Part shown: positions 1 through 5,524 of the stretch, piece by piece | How positions within the stretch are numbered: the first letter of the stretch is position 1 | Layout: the number at the start of each line of letters is the position of its first letter | Assembly (NCBI GenBank): GCA_030043335.1 | Contig: JASHXX010000398.1 | Coordinates: 1 to 5,524 of the forward strand | Source: Xanthobacteraceae bacterium | GTDB taxonomy: Bacteria > Pseudomonadota > Alphaproteobacteria > Rhizobiales > Xanthobacteraceae | Direction: 5' to 3' | DNA: 5,524 bases | Notes under the pieces: model-generated | What the model was told of the DNA's origin: nothing | Seen by the model: the letters and a program-made list of their open reading frames with translations, nothing else | Database searches by the model: none | Translations under genes and position numbers: made by a program

Positions 1-1195
1 CGATGAAATTCCGCGGATCGGATTTGAGCTTGGCGCGGAACGCGGCGACCGCGGCCTTGTCGGCCTTCGGACCGATCAGCATGCCGTAGCCGCCGGAGCC
101 GTGCACTACCTTGACCACCAACTCTTCGAGATGCTCGAGCACGTAGCCGAGGTGCTCGCTCTCGCGGCAGCGCCAGGTCGGAACGTTTTTCAGGAGCGGC
201 TCTTCACCGAGATAGAATTTCACGATCTCCGGCATGTAGCTGTAGACCGCTTTGTCGTCGGCAATCCCGGTGCCGACCGCGTTGGCAAGCGTGACGTTGC
301 CGGCCTGGTAGGCCGAAAGCAGTCCGGGCACGCCGAGCGCGCTGTCCGCCCGAAACACCAGCGGATCGAGGAAATCGTCGTCGATGCGGCGGTAGATGAC
401 GTCGACCCGCTTCATGCCCTCGGTCGTGCGCATGTAGACGACGTCGTTTTTGACCGCGAGGTCGCGGCCTTCCACCAGCTCGACGCCGAGCTTGTCGGCC
501 AGGAACGAATGCTCGTAATAGGCCGAATTGTAGACGCCGGGCGTGAGCAGCACGACGGTCGGATCGCCGGAGGCGGTCGGTGGCGCGATCGACTTTAGCG
601 TCGCCAACAGCTCGTCGGGGTAGTTCTCGACCGGCGCCACGCGATAGCGCGAAAACAGCTCGGGAAAGAGCCGCAGCATGATCTCGCGGTTCTCCAGCAT
701 GTAGGAGACGCCCGACGGCGTGCGGGCGTTGTCCTCGAGCACGTAGAAGCTGTCGGCATCCACCCGGATGATATCGATGCCGGCGATGTGCACGTAGATG
801 TCGTGCGGCACCTTCTGGCCGTTCATCTCCGGACGGAACACGGGGTTTTGAAAGACGAGCTCCTCCGGCACAATTCCGGCTTTGAGAATCTCGCGGCGGC
901 CGTAGACGTCCTTGATGTAGGCGTTGATGGCGCGGACCCGTTGAGTGAGTCCGCGCTGCAGCAGGTCCCATTCGGTCGCCGCCAGGATGCGGGGGATGAC
1001 GTCGAAGGGAATGAGGCGCTCCTGCGCCTCGGGGTCGCCATAGACCGCGAAAGTGATGCCGATGCGGCGAAAGAACAGTTCGGCTTCGCGGCGGCGGAAG
1101 TCGAGCACGTCGGGCTTGACCGCACCGAGCCATTGCGCGAGCTCGGCATAAGCCGGCCGCACCGCGTCCCCGCTGCCCCTCATCTCGTCGAACAT
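1..1195 (-). CDS. Circularly permuted type 2 ATP-grasp protein (COG2308-like), C-terminus cut by window edge
   Basis: The first 398 residues are present, and I expect roughly 70-90 more beyond the left edge, since family members are usually about 470-490 residues. My own translation starts MFDEMRGSGD. Recognisable blocks, in order: FRRIGITFAVYGD (42-54), RLIPFDVIPRIL (60-71), LEDNARTPSGVSYMLENRE (153-171), YRRIDDDFLDPL (268-279), GNVTLANAVGTGIADDKAVY (299-318) and the glycine-rich GSGGYGM (366-372), which is the likely ATP-phosphate loop. The family is a circularly permuted ATP-grasp ligase of unproven substrate. By analogy it would form an amide bond through an acyl-phosphate, and it is usually encoded beside alpha-E (DUF403) and transglutaminase-like proteins, which would lie to the left here. 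There is no signal peptide or membrane segment, so it should be cytosolic. The ATG at 1195 is preceded by GGGAG four bases upstream. A GTG at 1236 would add 14 residues but has no ribosome binding site. Residue 363 is Val where I remember Glu. The family call is firm; the function is not. Confidence 0.93.
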   Translation of the reverse strand, partial: MFDEMRGSGDAVRPAYAELAQWLGAVKPDVLDFRRREAELFFRRIGITFAVYGDPEAQERLIPFDVIPRILAATEWDLLQRGLTQRVRAINAYIKDVYGRREILKAGIVPEELVFQNPVFRPEMNGQKVPHDIYVHIAGIDIIRVDADSFYVLEDNARTPSGVSYMLENREIMLRLFPELFSRYRVAPVENYPDELLATLKSIAPPTASGDPTVVLLTPGVYNSAYYEHSFLADKLGVELVEGRDLAVKNDVVYMRTTEGMKRVDVIYRRIDDDFLDPLVFRADSALGVPGLLSAYQAGNVTLANAVGTGIADDKAVYSYMPEIVKFYLGEEPLLKNVPTWRCRESEHLGYVLEHLEELVVKVVHGSGGYGMLIGPKADKAAVAAFRAKLKSDPRNFI

Positions 1196-1199
1196 GTCG

Positions 1200-1204
1200 C
1201 TCCC
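1200..1204 (-). promoter_or_regulatory. Ribosome binding site of the ATP-grasp gene
   Basis: On the minus strand GGGAG lies four bases before the ATG at 1195. The spacing is short but it is the only Shine-Dalgarno-like match near any in-frame start, and it supports ATG 1195 over the upstream GTG at 1236 and the internal ATG at 1183. Confidence 0.45.
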
Positions 1205-1245
1205 GGGCCCGCTCGCGGCGGGAACTCCAACGCCCACGCCCGGTC

Positions 1246-1257
1246 ATTGCAAGCAAT
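1246..1257. promoter_or_regulatory. Short inverted repeat upstream of the ATP-grasp gene (possible operator)
   Basis: ATTGC-AA-GCAAT is a 5-2-5 inverted repeat 51-62 bases upstream of the ATG at 1195. A second, weaker dyad GCCA-GAT-TGGC lies at 1264-1274. This is where a promoter or operator for the ATP-grasp gene would be expected, but I see no convincing -35/-10 pair, and AT-rich dyads of this size can arise by chance. Confidence 0.2.
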
Positions 1258-1362
1258 CTTTGCGCCAGATTGGCAGGGAAAGGTTACGGCCTGCCGAACT
1301 CCGGGTGCTGCTTATGTTTTAGGCGGCCTGACCAATGCTTTAGCCGCTTGGAGAACCCTGCC

Positions 1363-1376
1363 GGCCGGGTCCGGCC
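1363..1376 (-). terminator. GC-rich hairpin downstream of the beta-oxidation enzyme gene (weak terminator candidate)
   Basis: GGCCGGGTCCGGCC can fold into a 5-bp GC stem with a 4-base loop. It lies about 63 bases past the stop of the minus-strand gene ending at 1439. No U-run follows in the minus-strand transcript, so it is not a canonical intrinsic terminator. At most it is a pause or RNA 3'-end stabilising structure. Confidence 0.2.
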
Positions 1377-1391
1377 GTGGCGTCCGCACAA

Positions 1392-1403
1392 ACGATCGAT
1401 CGT
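1392..1403. repeat. Perfect 12-bp palindrome
   Basis: ACGATCGATCGT reads the same on both strands. It lies in the gap between the two minus-strand genes, between the two GC-rich hairpins. It could be a protein-binding site, or a chance product of CGATCG-type words, which are common in this kind of genome. Confidence 0.4.
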
Positions 1404-1406
1404 CGT

Positions 1407-1429
1407 CGCGGCACCGGGCCTCGGCCGCG
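1407..1429 (-). terminator. Stem-loop just after the beta-oxidation enzyme stop codon (weak terminator candidate)
   Basis: CGCGGC at 1407-1412 pairs with GCCGCG at 1424-1429, a 6-bp GC stem around an 11-base loop. It begins 9 bases past the stop codon at 1439-1441 in the direction of transcription. The position fits a terminator, but there is no U-tract after it, only the ACGATCGATCGT palindrome. Confidence 0.25.
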
Positions 1430-1438
1430 GGCAAGCGC

Positions 1439-3517
1439 TCACAGGTCCTGGAGCCGCCTTCCATCGGCCGCGACCGTTTCGAGGAGACGGGCCGGCTTGA
1501 AGTCTTCGCCCATGGTGGCCTCGAATTCCTTCATCTTGCCGAGGACTTTACCAGAGCCGATCAGGTCGGCGTAAAACATCGGGCCGCCGCGATAAACCGG
1601 CCAGCCATAGCCGTTGATCCAGACGATATCGATGTCGGAAGCGCGCTGCGCCTTGCCTTCTTCGAGGATCTTGGCGCCCTCATTGATCATCGGATAGACG
1701 CAGCGCTCGAGGATTTCGTCGTCCGAGATCGTGCGCCGGTTGATCCCCTTCTTGGCGGCAAAATCGAGGATGATCTTTTCGACAACGGGCGACGGCTTGG
1801 CGTTGCGCTGTTCGTCGTAGTCGTAGAAACCTGCGCCGGTCTTCTGCCCGCGCCGGTCCATCTCGCATAGGATTTCGCGGATGGTCGAGGATTTGCTCGT
1901 CTCCTTCGACCAGCCGATGTCGAGGCCGGCAAGATCGCTCATGGCGAACGGTCCCATCGGCATGCCGAAATCGTAGATCACCCGATCGACGTCCCACGGC
2001 ATCGCGCCCTCGAGGATGAGCTTGTTGGCTTCGCGCTGGCGCTGATGCAGCATGCGATTGCCGACGAAGCCGTGGCAGACGCCGACCAGCGCGGCGATCT
2101 TGCCGATCTTGCGCGCGAGCTGCATCACCGTGGCGATGACCGGCTTTGCTGTCTTCTCGCCGCGCACCACCTCGAGCAGCCGCATCACGTTCGCCGGCGA
2201 GAAGAAGTGCATGCCAAGCACGTAATCCGGCCGGCCGGTCACGGACGCGATCTCGTCGATGTTGAGATACGAGGTGTTGGAGGCGAGGATCGCGCCCTTT
2301 TTGGCGATCTGGTCGAGCTTGCGAAACACGTCCTTCTTGATGTCCATGTTCTCGAACACCGCCTCGATGACGAGATCGCAGTCGGCAACGGCATCGAGAT
2401 TCAGGCCCGGGCTGAGGAGCCCCATCCGGGTCTCGACGTCGGCCGTGGTGAGCCGGCCTTTCTTGGCGGTGTTGTCATAGTTGCGGCGGATGGTGGCAAC
2501 GCCGCGGTCGAGCGCGTCCTGCTTCATCTCGACGATGCTCACCGGAATGCCGGCGTTGAGGAAATTCATCGCGATGCCGCCGCCCATGGTACCGGCGCCG
2601 ATGATGCCGACCTTGTTGATCGGCAAGGTCGGCGTGTCGTCGGGAACGTCGGTGATTTTCCAGACCTTGCGCTCGGCAAAGAAAACGTAGCGCTGCGCTT
2701 TCGACTGATCGCTGGTAACGAGCTTGAGGAACTCTTCGCGCTCGCGCTTCATGCCCTCGACGAACGGCAGGTCGACGGCGGCCTCGACCGCGCGCAAGGC
2801 GCCGTGCCAGGCTTCGAAGCCGCGGTATCTGCGCGCGTTGTCGCGGCGGATTTTTTCGAAAATCTCCGGATGGCCGCGCGCGGCCCTCACCTTGTCGTCG
2901 AGGTCGCGGATCTTGCGCAGCGGCATCTGCGTGTTGATCGCCTTGCGGGCAAACGCCAGGGCGCCCTCGCGCAATTTGCCTTCCTCGACCATTTCATCGA
3001 TGACGCCCCATTGGAGCGCCTGCTTGGCGGGAAACGGCGTGCCGGAGAGAATGGCTTCGGCCGCGTTCTCGACGCCGATCAGGCGCGGCAGGCGCTGCGT
3101 GCCGCCGGCGCCGGGAATGATGCCGAGCTTGATCTCGGGAAGGCCGAAGCGCGCCGACGGCACCGCGACCCGGTAGTGGCACATCAGCGCGACCTCGAAA
3201 CCGCCGCCGAGCGCCGTGCCGTGCACGGCGGCGATGATCGGTTTCGGGCTTGCTTCCATCGCGGCTTCGGTCTCGGTCAGCGGTGTGCCTTTGGGCGGCT
3301 TGCCGAACTCGGCGATGTCGGCTCCGGCGATGAAGGTGCGGCCGGCGCAGATCAACACAATGGCCTTGACCGCGGGGTCGGCGATGGCCTGGCCGAGGCC
3401 GGTGCGCAAGCCGGTGCGCACCTCGGCGGAAAGCGCATTGACCGGGGGCGAGTTGAGCGTGAGCACGGCGATATCGCCTTCGCGGGTCAGATCGGTTACG
3501 GAATTGATGGCGGCCAT
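1439..3517 (-). CDS. Multifunctional enoyl-CoA hydratase / 3-hydroxyacyl-CoA dehydrogenase (FadB/FadJ-like)
   Basis: This 692-residue protein carries out two successive beta-oxidation steps: hydration of trans-2-enoyl-CoA, then NAD+-dependent oxidation of (S)-3-hydroxyacyl-CoA. An N-terminal crotonase domain (about 10-190) shows the oxyanion segment AGADI (64-68), GGGFE with Glu108, and GLPEIKLGI with Glu128. The 20-residue spacing of these glutamates equals that of E. coli FadB Glu119/Glu139. The Rossmann part (about 302-478) has GAGTMG (307-312). The dehydrogenase dyad is His437 (GMHFFSP) and Glu449, 12 apart as expected, with Asn487 in GFVGNR. Two C-terminal 3HCDH repeats follow (about 480-572 and 600-690). 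Order and length resemble the peroxisomal bifunctional enzyme as well as FadJ, so I give no symbol. The start at 3517 has a strong GGGAGGAG six bases upstream; an in-frame ATG at 3547 would add ten residues but bypasses it. It is divergent from the SDR gene. All catalytic residues are intact. Confidence 0.96.
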   Translation of the reverse strand: MAAINSVTDLTREGDIAVLTLNSPPVNALSAEVRTGLRTGLGQAIADPAVKAIVLICAGRTFIAGADIAEFGKPPKGTPLTETEAAMEASPKPIIAAVHGTALGGGFEVALMCHYRVAVPSARFGLPEIKLGIIPGAGGTQRLPRLIGVENAAEAILSGTPFPAKQALQWGVIDEMVEEGKLREGALAFARKAINTQMPLRKIRDLDDKVRAARGHPEIFEKIRRDNARRYRGFEAWHGALRAVEAAVDLPFVEGMKREREEFLKLVTSDQSKAQRYVFFAERKVWKITDVPDDTPTLPINKVGIIGAGTMGGGIAMNFLNAGIPVSIVEMKQDALDRGVATIRRNYDNTAKKGRLTTADVETRMGLLSPGLNLDAVADCDLVIEAVFENMDIKKDVFRKLDQIAKKGAILASNTSYLNIDEIASVTGRPDYVLGMHFFSPANVMRLLEVVRGEKTAKPVIATVMQLARKIGKIAALVGVCHGFVGNRMLHQRQREANKLILEGAMPWDVDRVIYDFGMPMGPFAMSDLAGLDIGWSKETSKSSTIREILCEMDRRGQKTGAGFYDYDEQRNAKPSPVVEKIILDFAAKKGINRRTISDDEILERCVYPMINEGAKILEEGKAQRASDIDIVWINGYGWPVYRGGPMFYADLIGSGKVLGKMKEFEATMGEDFKPARLLETVAADGRRLQDL

Positions 3518-3523
3518 CGTTGG

Positions 3524-3531
3524 CTCCTCCC
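3524..3531 (-). promoter_or_regulatory. Strong ribosome binding site deciding the start of the beta-oxidation enzyme
   Basis: On the minus strand GGGAGGAG ends six bases before the ATG at 3517. It lies downstream of the alternative in-frame ATG at 3547, so it argues clearly for the shorter, 692-residue protein beginning MAAINS. Confidence 0.8.
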
Positions 3532-3627
3532 TGTCCGGCAACGTCATATCGCGGAACGGCTATTTCGCAAAATCGGTTGCTTTCGTCTGATGCCTGAATA
3601 AGCTGGCGCGCCGATTGAGGAAATGAC

Positions 3628-3633
3628 AAGGGA
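3628..3633 (+). promoter_or_regulatory. Ribosome binding site of the SDR gene, supporting a GTG start
   Basis: AAGGGA lies nine bases before the GTG at 3643. A nearby ATG at 3623 is out of frame with the SDR, and the protein begins with the expected short lead-in before its Rossmann strand, so GTG is the likely start. The same hexamer at the same spacing precedes the next gene. Confidence 0.65.
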
Positions 3634-3642
3634 CGAGACGCC

Positions 3643-4410
3643 GTGTCGCTGTTTGATTTGAGCGGCAAAGTGGCCGTGATCACCGGTTCGTCGCGAGGGA
3701 TCGGCCGGGCCATCGCCGAGCGCATGGCCGAGCATGGCGCCAAGGTCGTCATCTCTTCGCGCAAAGCCGAACCGTGCCAGGAAGCGGCCGGCGCAATCAA
3801 TGCCAAGCACGGCGACAAGCGCGCCGTCGCCATCCCGGCCAACATTTCGCTCAAGGAGCAGCTAGCGCGTCTGGTCGACGAGACGATGAAGGTCTTCGGT
3901 CAGATCGATGTGCTGGTCTGCAACGCGGCCTCCAATCCCCACTATGGGCCGATGAGCACCATCACCGACGACCAGCTCACCAAGACGCTCAGCAACAACA
4001 TCATCTCCAACCACTGGCTGATCAATCTGGTGGCGCCGCAGATGATCGCCCGCAAGGACGGCTCGATCATGATCGTGTCGTCGGTCGGCGGCCTGCGCGG
4101 CAGCCCGATCCTCGGCGCCTATTGCATTTCCAAGGCGGCGGACTTTCAGCTCGCGCGTAATCTCGCCGTCGAGTACGGGCCGCACAATGTGCGCGTCAAC
4201 TGCATCGCCCCCGGCCTAATCCGCACCGATTTCGCTCGCGCGCTCTGGGAAAATCCGGACAATCTCAAGCGCTCGACCTCGCGCACGCCGCTCGGCCGCA
4301 TCGGCGAGCCTGACGAGATTGCCGGAGCCGCCGTGCTCCTCGCCTCGCCCGCGGGAAGCTTCATGACCGGGCAGGTGATCGTTATCGATGGCGGCAGCAC
4401 CATCAGCTGA
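3643..4410 (+). CDS. Short-chain dehydrogenase/reductase (classical SDR, DHRS4-like)
   Basis: This complete 255-residue protein has the size and all the motifs of a classical SDR. They are the cofactor glycine motif TGSSRGIG (14-21), CNAAS (93-97, the NNAG-type block), a likely structural Asn119, catalytic Ser147, the Tyr160-x3-Lys164 pair (YCISK), and the C-terminal IDGGS (248-252). Arg18 in the glycine loop and SSRK (38-41) after the second strand suggest a preference for NADP(H). From memory, NAASNP and APGLIRTDFARALW resemble animal DHRS4 carbonyl/retinol reductases more than FabG or PhaB. It should oxidise or reduce a secondary alcohol or ketone; a 3-hydroxyacyl-CoA or a branched or cyclic intermediate is plausible because an acyl-CoA dehydrogenase gene begins 29 bases downstream. 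It is cytosolic, with no signal peptide. The start is GTG. The fold is certain; the substrate is not known. Confidence 0.95.
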   Translation: MSLFDLSGKVAVITGSSRGIGRAIAERMAEHGAKVVISSRKAEPCQEAAGAINAKHGDKRAVAIPANISLKEQLARLVDETMKVFGQIDVLVCNAASNPHYGPMSTITDDQLTKTLSNNIISNHWLINLVAPQMIARKDGSIMIVSSVGGLRGSPILGAYCISKAADFQLARNLAVEYGPHNVRVNCIAPGLIRTDFARALWENPDNLKRSTSRTPLGRIGEPDEIAGAAVLLASPAGSFMTGQVIVIDGGSTIS

Positions 4411-4424
4411 TCGAATGCCGCGAA

Positions 4425-4430
4425 AAGGGA
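4425..4430 (+). promoter_or_regulatory. Ribosome binding site of the acyl-CoA dehydrogenase gene
   Basis: AAGGGA lies nine bases before the ATG at 4440, inside the 29-base gap after the SDR stop codon. No terminator-like structure is visible in the gap, so the two genes are probably co-transcribed. Confidence 0.7.
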
Positions 4431-4439
4431 AAACTGCCG

Positions 4440-5524
4440 ATGTCCGACCTCGAACAATTCCGCAACGAGACGCGCGCCTGGCTCGACGCCAATTGTCCGC
4501 CTGACATGCGGCTGCCGCTCGAAGACGACGACGACCGCTACTGGGGCGGGCGCAACGCCAAATTCAAATCCGAGGGCCAGCGGCTGTGGTTCGAGCGCAT
4601 GGCGGCGCGCGGCTGGACCGTGCCGGAATGGCCGAAGGAATATGGCGGCGCCGGGCTGTCGCGCGAGGAGGGCAAGATCGTGCGCGGCGAGATGCGCCGG
4701 CTCGGCTGCCGCTCGCCGCTCGACTCGTTCGGCATCTGGATGCTCGGCCCGGCATTGCTTCGCTACGGAACCGCGGAACAGAAGCGCGAATATCTGCCGC
4801 CGATCGCGCGCGGTGAGATCCGCTGGTGTCAGGGCTATTCGGAGCCGAACGCCGGCTCCGACCTCGCTTCGCTGGCGACGCGCGCCGAGGACAAGGGCGA
4901 CCATTTTCTCGTCAACGGCCAGAAGATTTGGACCAGCTATGCCGACAAGGCCGACTGGATCTTCTGTCTGGTGCGTACCGACCCGGCGGCGCCGAAGCAC
5001 CTCGGCATCAGCTTCATCCTCTTTGACATGAAATCCCCCGGGGTCTCGACCAAGCCTATACTGTTGATCTCCGGCAAGTCGCCGTTCTGCGAGACTTTCT
5101 TTGACAATGTCCGCGTTCCCAAGGGGCGCGTGGTCGGCGAGATCAACAAGGGCTGGGAAGTCGCCAAATATCTCCTGACCCATGAGCGTGAAATGATCAG
5201 CGCCATCGGGCTGCCGGGCGGGCGTCCGCTGGGCCAGATCGCCGCCGACTCGCTCGGAACCGAAGCCGGCATTCTCGCCGACACTTGCCTGCGCGCCGAC
5301 ATCGCCCGCTTTGAGATCGACGCCATCGCGTTCCAGCTCGCGCTCGAACGAACCGGCGACCAGTTGAAGGCCAAGCAGGCGAGCCCGGCGATTTCTTCGA
5401 TGCTCAAATATTACGGCGCCGAACTGAACAAACGCCGGCACGAGCTGATGATGTCGGCCGGCGGCTCGCAGGCGCTTGAATGGGAGAGCGAGCGTTCCCG
5501 CCACGGCGAGGCCGCGCGCGGCTG
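4440..5524 (+). CDS. Acyl-CoA dehydrogenase, C-terminus cut by window edge
   Basis: My translation gives 361 residues starting MSDLEQFRNE; relatives are around 400 residues, so roughly 30-45 are missing. The protein should be an FAD flavoenzyme that forms trans-2-enoyl-CoA from acyl-CoA and passes electrons to ETF. Domains run in the usual order: N-terminal helical part (to about 125), beta domain (about 126-230) and C-terminal helical part (from about 235). Visible motifs are WPKEYGGAGL (64-73), the signature GYSEPNAGSD (132-141), NGQKIWTSYA (159-168), where Trp164 and Ser166 sit in the flavin-contacting segment, FFDNVRVP (220-227) and NKGWEVAKYLLTHERE (236-251). Glu249 matches in position the catalytic base of isovaleryl- and long-chain enzymes, but the alternative C-terminal position lies outside the window. 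It resembles bacterial FadE-type proteins of branched or steroid side-chain catabolism. An acidic run DDDD (29-32) is unusual but lies on the surface-prone N-terminal part. Exact substrate is unknown. Confidence 0.95.
   Translation, partial: MSDLEQFRNETRAWLDANCPPDMRLPLEDDDDRYWGGRNAKFKSEGQRLWFERMAARGWTVPEWPKEYGGAGLSREEGKIVRGEMRRLGCRSPLDSFGIWMLGPALLRYGTAEQKREYLPPIARGEIRWCQGYSEPNAGSDLASLATRAEDKGDHFLVNGQKIWTSYADKADWIFCLVRTDPAAPKHLGISFILFDMKSPGVSTKPILLISGKSPFCETFFDNVRVPKGRVVGEINKGWEVAKYLLTHEREMISAIGLPGGRPLGQIAADSLGTEAGILADTCLRADIARFEIDAIAFQLALERTGDQLKAKQASPAISSMLKYYGAELNKRRHELMMSAGGSQALEWESERSRHGEAARG

Larger units (their letters stand above)
3518..3642. promoter_or_regulatory. Divergent promoter region with overlapping dyad symmetries
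   Basis: These 125 bases separate two divergent acyl-CoA catabolism units and must hold both promoters unless transcription enters from outside. For the minus-strand gene a weak match is TTGCGA (3565-3570) and TATGAC (3543-3548), 16 bases apart, each four of six to the sigma-70 consensus; it would give a leader of about 20 bases. Two imperfect dyads overlap it: GCGGAA/TTTCGC (3551-3556 and 3563-3568, one mismatch) and GCAA/TTGC (3567-3570 and 3577-3580), both with six-base spacers. I see no convincing promoter for the plus-strand gene. Shared control by a fatty-acid-responsive repressor is an inference only. Confidence 0.4.

Noticed and set aside
204..1256. Minus-strand open frame of 350 codons overlapping the ATP-grasp gene
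   Set aside because: It is a different frame over the same DNA. Its Arg/His/Pro-rich translation has no motif, whereas the neighbouring frame starting at 1195 gives a textbook ATP-grasp protein.
1270..1500. Plus-strand open frame of 76 codons beginning in the intergenic gap
   Set aside because: It runs into the antisense of the beta-oxidation gene, lacks a good ribosome binding site and looks like translated non-coding GC-rich sequence.
788..1870. Open frame of 360 codons on the plus strand crossing the ATP-grasp start, the intergenic gap and the end of the beta-oxidation gene
   Set aside because: It is antisense to two genes with recognised motifs, has no domain of its own and no convincing ribosome binding site.
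3517..3547. Upstream ATG at 3547 as start of the beta-oxidation enzyme
   Set aside because: The strong Shine-Dalgarno sequence lies between this ATG and the one at 3517, and the ten extra residues would not belong to the crotonase domain.
2045..3601. Open frame of 518 codons on the plus strand, antisense to the beta-oxidation enzyme
   Set aside because: It lies fully opposite a gene with intact catalytic motifs. Its translation is rich in Arg, Ala, Asp, His and Gly with no recognisable domain, as expected for the opposite strand of a GC-rich gene whose third-position bias removes stop codons.
3577..3601. TTGCTT with a downstream AT-rich GAATAA as a promoter for the SDR operon
   Set aside because: The spacer would be only 13 bases, too short for a sigma-70 promoter, and both boxes are poor matches.
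4146..5504. Open frame of 452 codons on the minus strand, antisense to the SDR and acyl-CoA dehydrogenase
   Set aside because: It spans the junction of two clearly real plus-strand genes and shows no family motif. It is a composition artefact.

Overview
The window is GC-rich, with strong C/G bias at codon third positions. All four genes have the look of Alphaproteobacteria of the order Hyphomicrobiales, something like Bradyrhizobium, Rhodopseudomonas or Pseudolabrys. This placement rests on protein resemblance from memory and on codon use, not on a search.

Layout: (1) 1-1195, minus strand: the first 398 codons of a circularly permuted type 2 ATP-grasp protein, whose C-terminus lies beyond the left edge. 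(2) 1196-1438: a 243-base intergenic region with several small dyad symmetries and no credible gene. (3) 1439-3517, minus strand: a complete 692-residue multifunctional beta-oxidation enzyme (enoyl-CoA hydratase plus 3-hydroxyacyl-CoA dehydrogenase). (4) 3518-3642: a 125-base divergent promoter region. (5) 3643-4410, plus strand: a complete 255-residue short-chain dehydrogenase/reductase starting with GTG. (6) 4440-5524, plus strand: the first 361 codons of an acyl-CoA dehydrogenase that runs off the right edge.

The right-hand three genes form a coherent acyl-CoA catabolism locus. The acyl-CoA dehydrogenase would introduce the 2,3-double bond, the crotonase half of the large enzyme would hydrate it, and its dehydrogenase half would oxidise the 3-hydroxyacyl-CoA with NAD+. 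The SDR, probably NADP(H)-dependent, is co-transcribed with the acyl-CoA dehydrogenase and may act on a related hydroxyl or keto group. No thiolase is visible. The ATP-grasp gene belongs to a different function, probably peptide or amide-bond synthesis, and probably heads an operon continuing to the left.

I found no RNA gene, mobile element, CRISPR array or clearly new system. The points that deserve a second look are modest: a substitution beside the ATP-grasp glycine loop, stacked dyads in the two intergenic regions, and the pairing of a DHRS4-like SDR with an acyl-CoA dehydrogenase.
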